DNA of 64,000 nt from positions 124,001-188,000 of the forward strand of contig NZ_PGVF01000015.1 of NCBI RefSeq assembly GCF_002860285.1. Reading direction: 5' to 3'. Shown here in pieces: positions 1 through 10,287 of this stretch. The notes below the pieces were generated by a model. The model ran no database searches and was not told the DNA's origin. It saw nothing but the letters and a program-made list of their open reading frames with translations. The translations under genes were made by a program, and so were the position numbers. Position 1 is the first letter of the stretch. Every line of letters begins with the position of its first letter. This DNA is from Bacillus sp. M6-12 (lineage in GTDB: Bacteria > Bacillota > Bacilli > Bacillales > DSM-1321).

Positions 1-711
1 TTCTTTTTCATCCTCCTTAACGATGGCCGCTTTAATTCCAACACCTTTTTGAATCATGTATGACAGTTGACCGTCTGTAAGCTTTTCAAGTCCGGAAATA
101 TTATCCTGAAGCCAATTGTAAAAAGTTTCGTCCTGAATCAGTCCATGCTTGATCACTTCAGCAAACCCCGATCGAAGTTCAGAAAGCGGGAGTGTATGTA
201 AAAATGCCAGATCATAAAAAACTGCTTTAGGCTGGTGAAAAGCGCCAATCATATTTTTCCCTAACGGATGGTTGATTGCCACTTTTCCTCCAACAGCACT
301 ATCATGGGCAAGCAGAGTTGTCGGCAGCTGGATAAAAGGCACTCCACGCATAAAAGTTGCAGCCACAAATCCGGCAAGATCGCCTACCGCTCCCCCGCCC
401 AAGGCAAGAATAAGGGAATTTCGATTTAGGCCAGCTTCAAGTGCATATGTATGACATTGATAAAAAACCTCAAAAGTTTTAGCGAATTCACCTTCAGGGA
501 CAATGTACTCATTAACAATCAAACCATTATTCTTAAGGAGCTCCTTGACAGATTTCAAATGAAGAGCTGCTACCTTCTCATCAGTTAAGATTAGCAGTTT
601 GCGCTTGTCAAATCCTTCACTTTTCAAAAAGTCAGGCAGCCCTTTAATTGCATCTTTGCCAATATAAACTGGATACTGTTCCGAAGATGTTTGGACGATA
701 ATGCTTTCCAT
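1..711 (-). CDS. aroB: 3-dehydroquinate synthase, N-terminal part (cut by window edge)
   Basis: Converts DAHP to 3-dehydroquinate, the second step of the shikimate pathway, in the cytosol with NAD and a divalent metal. About 237 N-terminal residues are visible out of roughly 360; the C-terminus lies left of the window. Family signatures seen are the NAD-binding loop [17 protein letters not shown], the [14 protein letters not shown] stretch and [10 protein letters not shown]. The ATG at 709-711 is preceded by AAGGAG seven bases away, which sits inside the end of aroC; only one base separates the aroC stop from this start, so the two are co-transcribed and probably translationally coupled. The aroC-aroB order matches the B. 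subtilis aroF-aroB cluster. Confidence 0.96.
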   Translation of the reverse strand, partial: MESIIVQTSSEQYPVYIGKDAIKGLPDFLKSEGFDKRKLLILTDEKVAALHLKSVKELLKNNGLIVNEYIVPEGEFAKTFEVFYQCHTYALEAGLNRNSLILALGGGAVGDLAGFVAATFMRGVPFIQLPTTLLAHDSAVGGKVAINHPLGKNMIGAFHQPKAVFYDLAFLHTLPLSELRSGFAEVIKHGLIQDETFYNWLQDNISGLEKLTDGQLSYMIQKGVGIKAAIVKEDEKE

Positions 712-712
712 A

Positions 713-1885
713 TTAAAACTCCTTAGTTTCTTGCCTATATTGTTCTATATACTCAGCAAGTCTATCAAAGCGATCAGAAGGAAATTGGTCCACTATTGCT
801 GTGGCAAGTTCCCACGCTACCACCGCTTCGGCTACTACAGCTGCCGCAGGAACAGCACAGCTGTCAGAACGTTCAATGCTTGCAGTGAATTCTTCCTTTG
901 TGTCAATATCAACACTCTTTAAAGGTTTATATAGAGTAGGAATTGGCTTCATAACCCCTCGTACAACAATAGGCATACCTGTAGTCATTCCGCCTTCAAG
1001 CCCGCCAAGCCTGTTCGATTTACGATAGTAACCATCTTCCGGGCTCCAGGCAATCTCATCATGGACTTCGCTGCCAAATCTTCCCGCAGCTTCAAAGCCG
1101 ATTCCGATTTCCACCCCTTTAAAGGCGTTAATGCTGACGATGGCTGAAGCCAGTTTAGCATCCAGCTTTCTGTCATAATGGACATAGCTTCCTACACCCA
1201 CAGGCATCCCTTCCGCAATAACCTCAACAATGCCGCCGATGGAGTCACCATTTTTCTTGGCGTCATCAATTGCCGCCATCATTAGAGCCTCCGCTTCCTT
1301 ATCAAAACAGCGGACTGGAGATTCTTCTGTCCTTTCCTTCAGCTCTTGAAGGTTTTGATAATTTGCAGGTGCGGCCTTTACATCGCCAATTTGCAAAACA
1401 TGAGAGCCAATATGTATACCAAGAAGCGACAACAATTTTTTTGCTGCTGCACCCGCCGCTACACGAACAGTAGTTTCCCTTGCGGATGAACGCTCCAGAA
1501 CATTCCTTAAATCCCTGTGGCCATATTTAATGCCCCCATTTAAATCCGCATGTCCTGGTCTCGGACGAGTGATTTTGCGTTTTACTTCTTCCGTCTCATC
1601 CTCCGACAGCGGAGCGCTTCCCATTATTTTTGTCCAATGTGTCCAGTCTTTATTTTCAACAACCAAAGCGATCGGTGATCCAAGGGTATAACCATGCCTG
1701 ACCCCGGAAGAAATAAATGCCCTATCCTTTTCAATCTGCATTCTTCTGCCTCTTCCATGGCCTTTTTGCCTTCGTTCAAGCTCGAAGCTGATATCTTCCT
1801 CGGTGATCGGCATTCCCGCCGGAAGTCCCTCAATTAAAGCTGTTAGCTGAGGTCCATGTGACTCTCCTGCTGTTAAGTAACGCAT
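713..1885 (-). CDS. aroC: Chorismate synthase
   Basis: Makes chorismate from EPSP, the last shikimate step, using reduced FMN. Called aroF in B. subtilis. The 390-residue protein begins [12 protein letters not shown] and carries the family signatures GHGRGRRM near residue 45, the RPGHADLNG region and [15 protein letters not shown] near the C-terminus. An in-frame start 45 bases further upstream exists, but the ATG at 1883-1885 follows AGGAGGAAC at normal spacing and gives the family N-terminus, so it is preferred. It runs directly into aroB and lies downstream of cheR, as in B. subtilis. Confidence 0.97.
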   Translation of the reverse strand: MRYLTAGESHGPQLTALIEGLPAGMPITEEDISFELERRQKGHGRGRRMQIEKDRAFISSGVRHGYTLGSPIALVVENKDWTHWTKIMGSAPLSEDETEEVKRKITRPRPGHADLNGGIKYGHRDLRNVLERSSARETTVRVAAGAAAKKLLSLLGIHIGSHVLQIGDVKAAPANYQNLQELKERTEESPVRCFDKEAEALMMAAIDDAKKNGDSIGGIVEVIAEGMPVGVGSYVHYDRKLDAKLASAIVSINAFKGVEIGIGFEAAGRFGSEVHDEIAWSPEDGYYRKSNRLGGLEGGMTTGMPIVVRGVMKPIPTLYKPLKSVDIDTKEEFTASIERSDSCAVPAAAVVAEAVVAWELATAIVDQFPSDRFDRLAEYIEQYRQETKEF

Positions 1886-2230
1886 ATAGAGTTCCTCCTC
1901 CTTTTCCTCGTTAAAGGATTTATGTATCAATATACCATAGTTTTTCGTAATGTGGGTATCTCAAATGATAGAAAATTCCGCTTTTTTTAGAAAGAGGAAG
2001 CGTCAGGTTAAGACCAACAATGTTTGTGACAGAACTTAGTCACAACCCAAATTGGCTTTAACCTTTCTCAAAGAAAAAAGATAAGGAGTGCAGAAGACTT
2101 ATAGTAATGTATAATAAATTCTTTTTTTCCTGAGCGAAGCTAAACGATACAACTTCCTTAGAATTTACATTTTTATTTAATTTATTTTTTTACCGAACAA
2201 TCGGCGCAGCTCCGCCCCTTTTTCAACAGA
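1886..2230. other. aroC-cheR intergenic region with a long imperfect hairpin
   Basis: No gene is seen here. Bases about 2001-2067 can fold into a long imperfect hairpin: GGTTAA-ACCAA on the left pairs with TTGG-TTTAACC on the right, and inside it TTGTGAC pairs with GTCACAA. It lies about 120-180 bases upstream of aroC on the transcribed strand. Bases 2191-2219 are a roughly 30-base sequence also found at 8646-8675. The function of both is unknown. Confidence 0.45.
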
Positions 2231-2260
2231 AAAAAGCCTTGATATTCGGATCAAGGCTCT
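2226..2260 (-). terminator. Intrinsic terminator of cheR
   Basis: A perfect nine-base stem, AGCCTTGAT at 2235-2243 with ATCAAGGCT at 2250-2258 and a six-base loop, is followed on the minus strand by five T residues. It sits 20 bases past the cheR stop. Confidence 0.85.
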
Positions 2261-2278
2261 TTGCCGAAAACTCCTATA

Positions 2279-3070
<792 letters not shown>

Positions 3071-3161
3071 CTAATATTCGGCTGTCTAGACTTCTATAGG
3101 TATATCGGATTAGTTTAACAGATGTTTATGGGCGCAGACATTTGGAGCATCAATAATTAAC

Positions 3162-3196
3162 AAAAAAAAGTAAACACCGTAGGTGTTTACTTTTTT
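3162..3196 (-). terminator. Intrinsic terminator of ndk (symmetrical)
   Basis: A stem of 12 or more bases, AAAGTAAACACC with GGTGTTTACTTT around a GTA loop, is flanked by A and T runs, so it could stop transcription in both directions. It follows ndk by about 25 bases. Confidence 0.85.
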
Positions 3197-3220
3197 CATA
3201 ATTAATTAGCCGGCGGAGAA

Positions 3221-3667
3221 TTAATAAACCCACTCATTGATAAGCTTTGAATATTCCACAAGTTCTTCTTCTTTAAAGAAAAGTGCAATTTCGCGTTCAG
3301 CGCTTGCTGATGAATCAGAGCCGTGGATTACGTTTTTGCCAACAGTGATAGCAAAATCGCCGCGGATTGTTGCAGCTGCTGCATCCTTTGGATTTGTTGC
3401 ACCCATCATTTGACGAGCTGTTGCGATTACGTTCTCACCTTGCCAAACCATAGCAAAAACCGGACCAGAAGTAATGAAGTCTACAAGCTCCCCGAAGAAA
3501 GGACGCTCTTTATGTTCACCGTAATGCTGCTCAGCAAGTTCCTTTGAAACCGCCATCAATTTTGCACCTGCTAAATGAAAACCTTTTGTTTCAAAACGGG
3601 AAACGATTTCACCAATCAGGTTACGTTGTACTCCGTCAGGCTTTACCATTAAAAATGTTTTTTCCAT
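3221..3667 (-). CDS. ndk: Nucleoside diphosphate kinase
   Basis: Transfers the gamma phosphate of ATP to other nucleoside diphosphates by way of a phosphohistidine. The 148-residue protein has the active-site motif NVIHGSDS (His near residue 115) and the N-terminal [15 protein letters not shown] typical of the family. It is preceded by a GGAGTGGAGC-type ribosome binding site. It lies between the hepS-menG-hepT cluster and cheR exactly as in B. subtilis. Confidence 0.97.
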   Translation of the reverse strand: MEKTFLMVKPDGVQRNLIGEIVSRFETKGFHLAGAKLMAVSKELAEQHYGEHKERPFFGELVDFITSGPVFAMVWQGENVIATARQMMGATNPKDAAAATIRGDFAITVGKNVIHGSDSSASAEREIALFFKEEELVEYSKLINEWVY

Positions 3668-3774
3668 GTAAGCTCCACTCCTACGATTATGTATGTTAGT
3701 TGCCTTTAATTAGACAATCCTTGAAAATATTATCATTTTTATGAAAATTTATCAACCTGAGCCCAATCGCTGCC

Positions 3775-4737
3775 TTAATATTTTCGTTTTCCGATAAACC
3801 TGGCAAGCTCATATAGAGTCTTGTTTGCCCTATTAGCAGGCAAGCCTCTAAGCTCGGCAAACGCTTTGCTTAAATAATTTTCGCTAACAGCCGAAGCCCT
3901 CTCAATGGCGCCCGATCGAGTAATAACCTCTATTACAGATGAAAGTTCTTCCTGCGGCATGCCTTCGCTTACATTGCTAACCAATTCTTTTATATGAGGA
4001 TGATCTATTGCCATGAGTACTGGAAGCGTAATGTTCCCTTGTCTCAGGTCGCTGCCTGCAGGTTTGCCCAGTTCTTTTTCAGTAGCAGTAAAATCCAGAA
4101 TGTCGTCGGTAATCTGAAATGCCATACCAACGTTGTAGCCAAACTTGTAGAGCTTGGTATGTATATGGTCTGGCACCCCAGCTGCAATCGCTCCAAGCTG
4201 GCAGCTCGCTGCAATAAGTACGGCCGTCTTTCTTTTTATCCTGCGGAAATATGTGCGGATATTTTGGTCAAACTGATATTTCTGGTCAATTTGCTCTATT
4301 TCCCCGACAGCTACTTCAAGAATTGTCTGGGAAAGAATTTTATGAGCAAGAGGATTTTTTATTTCCGCCATAATTTCAAGGGATCTGGCAAAGATGTAGT
4401 CGCCGGTATACATTGCAACCCTGTTGTCCCATTTTGATTTTACGGTTGGAGCTCCCCTTCGCAAATCGGAATCATCTATTACATCATCATGGACTAATGA
4501 AGCCATATGGATTAATTCAAGCGCAACAGCAACTTTTTTCACCACATTGATATCATATTCACCAAATTTAGCCGCCAAAAGGACGAACACTGGGCGGATC
4601 CTTTTCCCCCCTGCCTGCAGCAGGTGCAAAGAAGCCTGTCTCAGCACGGCGGAGTCGGATTGAAGGGTCGCTTCCATTTCTTTTTCTATTAATTGCAGGT
4701 CTGTATTCAAGAATGAATACATCATTTTAAGTTTCAT
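3775..4737 (-). CDS. hepT: Heptaprenyl diphosphate synthase component II
   Basis: Catalytic subunit that condenses isopentenyl diphosphate units onto farnesyl diphosphate to make the C35 tail of menaquinone-7; needs HepS as partner. The first Asp-rich motif DDVIDD and the second DDILD are present, with GGKRIRP near the N-terminus and the C-terminal GKRKY. I chose the ATG at 4735-4737 (MKLKMMYSFLN, resembling the B. subtilis MKFKMAYSFLN) because GGGTGG lies just upstream; an in-frame GTG three codons earlier (4746) is the alternative. Last gene of hepS-menG-hepT. Confidence 0.95.
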   Translation of the reverse strand: MKLKMMYSFLNTDLQLIEKEMEATLQSDSAVLRQASLHLLQAGGKRIRPVFVLLAAKFGEYDINVVKKVAVALELIHMASLVHDDVIDDSDLRRGAPTVKSKWDNRVAMYTGDYIFARSLEIMAEIKNPLAHKILSQTILEVAVGEIEQIDQKYQFDQNIRTYFRRIKRKTAVLIAASCQLGAIAAGVPDHIHTKLYKFGYNVGMAFQITDDILDFTATEKELGKPAGSDLRQGNITLPVLMAIDHPHIKELVSNVSEGMPQEELSSVIEVITRSGAIERASAVSENYLSKAFAELRGLPANRANKTLYELARFIGKRKY

Positions 4738-4768
4738 ACATTCCACCCAGCTTAATAAATGCTATACC

Positions 4769-5476
4769 TTACTTCTTTTTATACCCGAAATGTGTAGCAG
4801 CTACACCGCCGCTGTGAGACTTAAAGGCAACATCCACAAACCCTGCCTCTTTAAACATCCGGGCGAGCTCCTGCATTCCCGGAAAATCGCGTGCTGATTC
4901 CTGGAGCCAAGAGTACTCCTGAAAGCTCTTGGCAAATAGTTTTCCAAATAGCGGCATCATGTAACGGAAATAGAAATAATACAATTGCTTAAATCCCGGC
5001 ATTGTAGGCTGAGAGGTTTCAAGACAGACTGCCATGCCCCCTGGCTTTAATACGCGGTTCATTTCCTTTAAAACCTGCATATAATCAGGAACATTCCGAA
5101 GACCGAACCCAATTGTCACATAATCAAAAGAGTTGTCTTCAAACGGCAGATCCATTGCATTTCCATGGATAAGCCGGATATTTTGCAGATTCAGTTCCTT
5201 TACCTTTTGCTCACCTATCTTTAGCATATTTTTACTGAAATCCAAGCCTGTCACCTTGCCCTCGGGCCCAGTGGCTTTGGATAAGGAAATCGACCAGTCA
5301 GCTGTACCGCAGCAAAGATCGAGTGCAGACGATCCTTTTTTAACGTTCATTAAGTTCATGGTAGCCCTGCGCCAGATAATATGCTGTTTAAAACTTATTA
5401 CTGAGTTCATCTTGTCATATTTATCATAAATATTTTCAAAGACATGATGAACTCTTTCTTCCTTAGACTGTCCCAT
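4769..5476 (-). CDS. menG: Demethylmenaquinone methyltransferase
   Basis: Adds the methyl group in the last step of menaquinone synthesis (also called menH or ubiE in older annotations). The 235-residue class I methyltransferase has the S-adenosylmethionine motif [11 protein letters not shown] near residue 55, [11 protein letters not shown], and the family stretch [14 protein letters not shown]. It sits four bases downstream of hepS and about 30 upstream of hepT, so tail synthesis and ring methylation for menaquinone are made from one operon. Confidence 0.96.
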   Translation of the reverse strand: MGQSKEERVHHVFENIYDKYDKMNSVISFKQHIIWRRATMNLMNVKKGSSALDLCCGTADWSISLSKATGPEGKVTGLDFSKNMLKIGEQKVKELNLQNIRLIHGNAMDLPFEDNSFDYVTIGFGLRNVPDYMQVLKEMNRVLKPGGMAVCLETSQPTMPGFKQLYYFYFRYMMPLFGKLFAKSFQEYSWLQESARDFPGMQELARMFKEAGFVDVAFKSHSGGVAATHFGYKKK

Positions 5477-5480
5477 TGGT

Positions 5481-6305
5481 TTATCCTTCCTCCACTAGCG
5501 ATTTAGCCGTTCCAGCATGACCGGCTATGAAAGAAGCCAGTTTTTTTTGCAATTCCCCATCAGGCGACAGCTTCTCAAGCCCCAGAACAGCTGCCTCGCG
5601 CGCCTGGTTAATGCAAAGGTCAATTTTATTCAGTAAATGCTTTCTCTGATCAGGCGAAAGCTCTTTTGACCTGTCCCTCTTCGGAAAGGACATTTTTTTC
5701 AATATATCAAAGATAACGGATTGTCCGCTTTCCATATATTTATTTTTTTCCTCAATAAGCCGATTGTGCAGAAGGAAGCTGGATGAAAACTCTATCCAGT
5801 CATGCTTTTGGAAAGAATCAGCAACTTTCCTGATCAGGCTTGATTCAATCGATGCAAGGGTATCATTCAGCACTGTCATTTCATTTATCGATTTTTGATA
5901 TAGATTAATCTTTTGCTCATTTATATCTTTTATGGCTTCAGCCAGGACACGGATAAGAGAGATATTTTCAATGTCAGCAAGCAGTTTATAATATAAGCCA
6001 CTGTAATAATCTCCAGCCAAAACGGTAAGCTGCCTGTTTTTTAGGACACCCTCGCTATCTTGGCCAGCAGCTTTATTTGTCACTTTCTCATGGGTATCCA
6101 AGGCAATCTGAATCAGCATCGTTGAAAGAATATACTTATCACGTTCTTCCACTGAAATATCCAGTTCCTCAAAGATACTAATGAGCAATAGCAGCTTATT
6201 CTCATCAATCAAAGGCTTTTCTAAAAATCGCAGCAAATAGGGATGATGTGCTTTTGCTTCAATCATGTCTTTTAATTCTGCCAATGTTTTGTCGCTGTTT
6301 AACAT
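5481..6305 (-). CDS. hepS: Heptaprenyl diphosphate synthase component I
   Basis: Non-catalytic partner of HepT in the two-subunit heptaprenyl diphosphate synthase. The 274-residue protein has no Asp-rich catalytic motif, as expected; the central [18 protein letters not shown] region is typical of HepS. HepS diverges quickly in sequence, so the assignment rests on this motif, its length and its place directly upstream of menG and hepT. Confidence 0.9.
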   Translation of the reverse strand: MLNSDKTLAELKDMIEAKAHHPYLLRFLEKPLIDENKLLLLISIFEELDISVEERDKYILSTMLIQIALDTHEKVTNKAAGQDSEGVLKNRQLTVLAGDYYSGLYYKLLADIENISLIRVLAEAIKDINEQKINLYQKSINEMTVLNDTLASIESSLIRKVADSFQKHDWIEFSSSFLLHNRLIEEKNKYMESGQSVIFDILKKMSFPKRDRSKELSPDQRKHLLNKIDLCINQAREAAVLGLEKLSPDGELQKKLASFIAGHAGTAKSLVEEG

Positions 6306-6514
6306 ATGATATCACCCTTGCATCCCTTTTATCGTCATATCCGTTTTCTATGTATTTCTTTTATAGGCCGCGTATGGCCTTGTACCTGTTTTAAAAACAC
6401 ACATCATTATAACATAAAAAACTTTGGAAAGGGCTAATCCATGGATTTTTTCCTATTTTGGCTGCTGTGATCAATTATTTAGTCCAAAATCCAATCAGCC
6501 TGTCTAATAATAAA

Positions 6515-6550
6515 TAAAACCCTGCGCGGCAGAATCGCGGCAAGGTTAAT
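6515..6550 (-). terminator. Terminator of folE-mtrB
   Basis: A GC-rich hairpin (AACCTTG and CGCG pairing with CGCG and CAGGGTT, with one G-T pair on the transcribed strand) is followed by TTTTATTT on the minus strand, shortly after the mtrB stop. It suggests hepS has its own promoter in the 6306-6510 gap. Confidence 0.65.
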
Positions 6551-6559
6551 AAATACAAT

Positions 6560-6796
6560 TCATTCAGCTTTTTTCGCTTCACTTTCGACTACTCCATAGG
6601 GGGTATATACTTTGGCCTTACCCCTTATTTTAATGGCAGAAGTATGCTCGGTAAATTGTGCAATCATTATTTCACCTGCATCAAGTTTTTCCGAGTGATG
6701 AAAACGGGTATCAGTTCCTCTGGTCAGGCCTATTACATTAACACCGTCATCCTCTGCCTTTATCACTACAAAATCCTTGCTTGTTTTTTCATCCAT
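6560..6796 (-). CDS. mtrB: Trp RNA-binding attenuation protein (TRAP)
   Basis: Forms an 11-subunit ring which, when loaded with tryptophan, binds spaced GAG/UAG triplets in the trp leader and stops transcription. The 78-residue protein is nearly the B. subtilis sequence: [30 protein letters not shown] and [12 protein letters not shown](I/V)RG segments are all visible. It is directly downstream of folE, as in the B. subtilis mtrAB operon. The trp operon it would regulate is expected beyond aroB, left of the window. Confidence 0.96.
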   Translation of the reverse strand: MDEKTSKDFVVIKAEDDGVNVIGLTRGTDTRFHHSEKLDAGEIMIAQFTEHTSAIKIRGKAKVYTPYGVVESEAKKAE

Positions 6797-6811
6797 TTAC
6801 TCACCCCATTG

Positions 6812-7378
6812 CTATCCCTTAATAAATGACAAGACCTCGGCCCGAGACCGTGAGTCCTCTGCGAAAACGCCTCTAACAGCCGAAGTAACCGTTTTGGAGC
6901 CGGGCTTTTTGACTCCTCTCATCGTCATGCACATATGCTCTGCCTCAACAACGACCATTACGCCGTGCGGCTTAAGCTTTTCCATAATTGAATTCGCGAT
7001 GGTAGTCGTAATCCTTTCTTGGAGCTGAGGCCTTTTTGAAACTGCCTCTACTGCCCTTGCAAGCTTGCTTAAACCTGTAACCCTGCCATTCTTTGGGATA
7101 TAAGCAACATGGGCCTTTCCATAGAAAGGGACCAAGTGGTGTTCGCAAACCGAATAAAATGGAATATCCTTAACAAGTACAAGCTCTTCATGGTCCTCAC
7201 CAAAGATAGTTTCAAAATATTCCCCTGGATCTTGCTGCAGTCCAGAAAAAATCTCTTCATACATCCTTGCCACTCTTTTCGGTGTATCCAGCAAGCCTTC
7301 ACGCTCCGGATCCTCACCAACTGCTTCCAAAATCATTTTAACCGCTTCTTCTATTTTCGCGTGATTTACTTTCGACAT
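6812..7378 (-). CDS. folE: GTP cyclohydrolase I
   Basis: Opens GTP to dihydroneopterin triphosphate, the first step of folate synthesis (mtrA in B. subtilis). The catalytic zinc site residues are visible in [20 protein letters not shown], along with the C-terminal [16 protein letters not shown] chose the ATG at 7376-7378 ([13 protein letters not shown], 188 residues) because AGGAGG is six bases upstream; the adjacent ATG is too close to it and upstream in-frame starts lack a ribosome site. The leader upstream holds a GCAGCGG/CCGCTGC stem at 7453-7482 of unknown role. Forms an operon with mtrB. Confidence 0.96.
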   Translation of the reverse strand: MSKVNHAKIEEAVKMILEAVGEDPEREGLLDTPKRVARMYEEIFSGLQQDPGEYFETIFGEDHEELVLVKDIPFYSVCEHHLVPFYGKAHVAYIPKNGRVTGLSKLARAVEAVSKRPQLQERITTTIANSIMEKLKPHGVMVVVEAEHMCMTMRGVKKPGSKTVTSAVRGVFAEDSRSRAEVLSFIKG

Positions 7379-7578
7379 CATTTTCCTCCTAGGTACTTTG
7401 CAAACCGCAGGGTCCATGCAACCTTCCCCCGCTATTAATATTAATGCAGCGGATTACCCGCTTTTGGGCCGCTGCAGCTGCCTTCATTGCATTGTACCCG
7501 ATTGATTAGGTATTGCCAGGTACAGTAGAAACTGAAAAAAGCACGCTTACATATTATCATATTTGTAAAATAAGGAGC

Positions 7579-7607
7579 AAAAAGGACCACATTCGTGGCC
7601 CTTTTCT
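7579..7607 (-). terminator. Terminator of hbs
   Basis: GGGCCAC and GTGGTCC (one G-T pair) close over a GAAT loop on the minus strand and are followed by a run of T. It lies 20 bases after the hbs stop. Confidence 0.8.
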
Positions 7608-7626
7608 CTTAAAGTGCTCTATGTAA

Positions 7627-7899
7627 TTACTTAACAGCGTCTTTAAGTGCTTTACCTGGTTTGAATGCAGGAACTTTGCTTGCAGCGATTTCGATTTCAT
7701 CGCCAGTTTGCGGGTTACGACCTTTACGAGCCGCACGCTCACGCACTTCAAAGTTTCCAAAACCGATTAATTGTACTTTATCGCCGCTTTTTAATGCATC
7801 TAGGATTGTATCAAAAACAGCATCAACTGCTTTTGTAGCGTCTTTCTTGGAAAGTTCGCCTGCTTCTGCAACTGCGTTAATCAATTCTGTTTTGTTCAT
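7627..7899 (-). CDS. hbs: DNA-binding protein HU
   Basis: Small histone-like dimer that bends and compacts chromosomal DNA. The 90-residue protein begins [12 protein letters not shown] and contains the signature [21 protein letters not shown] in the DNA-binding arm. The ATG at 7897-7899 follows GGAGGTGA at six bases. An in-frame ATG three codons upstream overlaps the ribosome site and is rejected. A strong SigA-type promoter precedes it. Confidence 0.98.
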   Translation of the reverse strand: MNKTELINAVAEAGELSKKDATKAVDAVFDTILDALKSGDKVQLIGFGNFEVRERAARKGRNPQTGDEIEIAASKVPAFKPGKALKDAVK

Positions 7900-7987
7900 G
7901 CCATTCACCTCCTCCCAAAAGCCTTTAATAGTAACCCATTATTACCGAATAATAGTGAATTATTACTTTTTTGAACATTCAGGGTAC

Positions 7988-8016
7988 ATTCTATACCTGC
8001 TTGTCGTATATTTCAA
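7988..8016 (-). promoter_or_regulatory. SigA-type promoter of hbs
   Basis: On the minus strand TTGAAA at 8011-8016 and TAGAAT at 7988-7993 are separated by 17 bases. The transcript leader of about 80 bases contains a short self-complementary ATTATT-cgg-TAATAAT at 7938-7953. Confidence 0.65.
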
Positions 8017-8384
8017 TCATTTACTCTTCCAATGAATAGAAGCCCCGAAAATACAAGGTGGCAATACCCGCCAGTCCAGGTAAGAATGGCTTTAAATAGC
8101 GTTTTCTGTTAGTAGATTATCATAAACTCTATTCCATAAGCAAGAGATTAAAAAAAATATTGGTAATCTTTTCATAAAAAGATGCATATTTTTATTAATT
8201 TTCGGAAATTCCGGCTAAAACCCATACTGTTTCTGCCGTATCAATAATAATTAGCCGCTGCTTCAAACTACTATAAGGTCATTAAAATATCAAATAATAA
8301 CTGCTATTCGTATAAAAACAGGTCTCTACTCCTATTCACAGCTAAGAAAATTCGCTCTTTCCTGCGTCTTCCGCACCAAAATAG

Positions 8385-8590
8385 AAAAGCGAAAGCACTC
8401 TGGCCAGAGGAAGAACGCCTAAAGCCGCCAGTGTTGTAACTAAATTCGTGTTACAACCTTCGTCCTGTGGCGACATCGGCACTAGCACGTCCTCACAAAG
8501 CTACCACTTTGTTTCGTGCAATATATCGCTTCCGTTGTGTTACTTCTCCTGCGCGTCGGGGCTGGGCGCTGCAGCTAGACATCAACATAG
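8385..8590 (+). repeat. Dispersed intergenic repeat, family A, copy 1
   Basis: Starts with AAAAGCGAAAGCACTCTGG and ends with GCTGCAGCTAGACATCAA. Similar ends and internal blocks (for example CTCACAAAGCT..CTTTGTTTCG and CGTCGGGGCTG) recur near 25.6, 42.9 and 54.8 kb, and a shorter relative lies near 15.0 kb. It is full of inverted segments: GTTGTAAC with GTTACAAC around 8443-8468, and AAAGCTACCACTTT. It fills most of the 840-base gap between hbs and spoIVA, which holds no gene. Orientation is given relative to the other copies only. Confidence 0.75.
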
Positions 8591-8639
8591 TGGTAAAATC
8601 AACTATGAGCTTTAAACGGAGCCTAATTTAATCAGTTGT

Positions 8640-8676
8640 TCTTAGCCCGAACAATCGGCTAAGCTCCGCCCCTTTT
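8640..8676. repeat. Short repeat next to the spoIVA terminator
   Basis: CCCGAACAATCGGCTAAGC..TCCGCCCCTTTT resembles 2191-2222, and in both places the sequence lies about 10 bases beyond the T run of a minus-strand terminator. CTTAGCC and GGCTAAG can pair here, giving a second hairpin. Confidence 0.55.
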
Positions 8677-8683
8677 CCAAAGA

Positions 8684-8725
8684 AAAAAGAGGCGAAAAAC
8701 CCTGCAAGCGGGTATCGCCTCTTTC
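8684..8725 (-). terminator. Terminator of spoIVA
   Basis: AAAGAGGCGA at 8686-8695 pairs with TCGCCTCTTT at 8715-8724, with a second CCTGC/GCGGG-like pairing in the loop, and is followed by TTTTT on the minus strand. Confidence 0.85.
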
Positions 8726-8737
8726 TATCCGGCCCTT

Positions 8738-10216
8738 TTAAAGGATAATTGCAATTAGTCCTCCGGAGCCTTCATTAATGATTCTTTCAAGAGTTTCTTT
8801 TAGCTTGTAGCGTGCATTTTCAGGCATTAACGAAAGTTTTGCCTGGATTCCCTCACGGACTATGGAACTGAGGCTTCTTCCGAAAATATCTGAATTCCAG
8901 ATTGATAACGGATCATCTTCGAAGTCCTGCATCAGATAACGGACAAGCTCTTCACTTTGCTTTTCTGTTCCAATGATCGGTGCGAATTCAGACTCCACAT
9001 CCACTTTAATCATATGGATGGACGGAGCAACTGCTTTAAGTCGAACACCAAAGCGTGCTCCCTGTCGGATGATTTCAGGCTCATCAAGGCTCATATCAGC
9101 AAGTGAAGGCGCTGCAACCCCATATCCTGTTTGCTTTACCATTTTAAGTGCATCTGCCACCTGGTCATATTCCGCTTTCGCATGGGCAAAATCCTGCATG
9201 AGTGATAAGAGGTGGTCTTTCCCCCTTATCTCTACACCCACAATTTCTTTTAAAATATCATCATATAGTTCATCTGGGGCATATAGATCAATTTCCGCTA
9301 CACCCTGACCCATTTCCATTCCCGCAAGCGAGGCACGGTCAATGAACTCAAAATCTATGAATTGTGCAACGACACGGTCAACATCCCTTAAACGCTTAAT
9401 GTCCTTAACCGTTTCCTTTACAGCCTCCTGATAGCTTTTGCGGAGCCAATGGTTTTCCTTAAGCACCATTACCCAGCTAGGAAGGTTTACATTCACTTCC
9501 AAAACAGGGAATTCATATAATGCTTCACGAAGAACACTTAATACATCCGACTCACGCATGCCCTCTACACTCATCGCCAGCACCGGAATATCATACTTTT
9601 CCTGAAGTTTTACCCTTAACGCTTCTGTTTCTGCATGGTGCGGCTGGACAGAGTTCACAATCATAATGAACGGTTTTCCAACTTCCTTAAGCTCTCCAAT
9701 GACTCTTTCTTCAGCCTCTAAATAATCAGCACGCGGAATTTCGCCAATGGTCCCATCCGTTGTGACAACTACCCCGATCGTAGAATGATCCTGTATTACT
9801 TTCCTTGTGCCAATTTCAGCAGCCTCATGAAACGGTATCGGTTCCTCGTACCATGGCGTATGAATCATCCGCGGCCCGTTCTCATCCTCATATCCCTTCG
9901 CACCAGGCACCGTATAGCCTACACAATCAACCAGCCTGATGTTTACATCAAGGCCCTCATCGACATGGACACTTGCTGCCTGGTTCGGAACGAATTTAGG
10001 TTCAGTCGTCATGATGGTCTTTCCTGCAGCGCTTTGCGGAAGTTCATCTTGCGCTCTTGCACGCTCTGCTTCACTGTCAATGTTTGGAATCACTACAAGT
10101 TCCATAAATTTCTTTATGAATGTTGATTTACCTGTACGCACGGCCCCGACTACACCTAAATAAATGTCGCCTCCCGTACGTTCAGCGATATCTTTAAAAA
10201 TATCTACCTTTTCCAA
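8738..10216 (-). CDS. spoIVA: Stage IV sporulation protein A (coat basement ATPase)
   Basis: Self-assembling ATPase that forms the basement layer of the spore coat on the forespore outer membrane, made in the mother cell. The N-terminal P-loop GAVRTGKSTF, the DCVGYTVPGAKG switch region and the conserved C-terminus ending GGLIAIIL are all present. Start choice: a TTG at 10214-10216 follows GGGAGGGG and gives a 492-residue product beginning (M)EKVDIFKDIAERTGGDIYLG, the same length and N-terminus as B. subtilis SpoIVA; the longer ATG-started frame adds 12 residues without a ribosome site. Transcribed alone. Confidence 0.97.
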   Translation of the reverse strand: MEKVDIFKDIAERTGGDIYLGVVGAVRTGKSTFIKKFMELVVIPNIDSEAERARAQDELPQSAAGKTIMTTEPKFVPNQAASVHVDEGLDVNIRLVDCVGYTVPGAKGYEDENGPRMIHTPWYEEPIPFHEAAEIGTRKVIQDHSTIGVVVTTDGTIGEIPRADYLEAEERVIGELKEVGKPFIMIVNSVQPHHAETEALRVKLQEKYDIPVLAMSVEGMRESDVLSVLREALYEFPVLEVNVNLPSWVMVLKENHWLRKSYQEAVKETVKDIKRLRDVDRVVAQFIDFEFIDRASLAGMEMGQGVAEIDLYAPDELYDDILKEIVGVEIRGKDHLLSLMQDFAHAKAEYDQVADALKMVKQTGYGVAAPSLADMSLDEPEIIRQGARFGVRLKAVAPSIHMIKVDVESEFAPIIGTEKQSEELVRYLMQDFEDDPLSIWNSDIFGRSLSSIVREGIQAKLSLMPENARYKLKETLERIINEGSGGLIAIIL

Positions 10217-10258
10217 GGTATCCCCTCCCGATATTAGAGTTGCTGGGATCATATCATC

Positions 10259-10287
10259 CTATTATGAATCTAGTACAATATATATTT
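10259..10287 (-). promoter_or_regulatory. Candidate SigE promoter of spoIVA
   Basis: On the minus strand AAATATA at 10281-10287 and CATAATAG at 10259-10266 lie 14 bases apart, close to the SigE pattern of an ATA-containing -35 and CATAnnnT-type -10. SigE control of spoIVA is known in B. subtilis; the exact placement here is inferred. Confidence 0.45.

Noticed and set aside
3994-4437. 147-codon plus-strand frame opposite hepT
   Set aside because: It lies wholly within hepT on the other strand; composition is not protein-like.
7661-8035. Long plus-strand frame opposite hbs
   Set aside because: It is the reverse shadow of the highly conserved HU gene and has no ribosome site.
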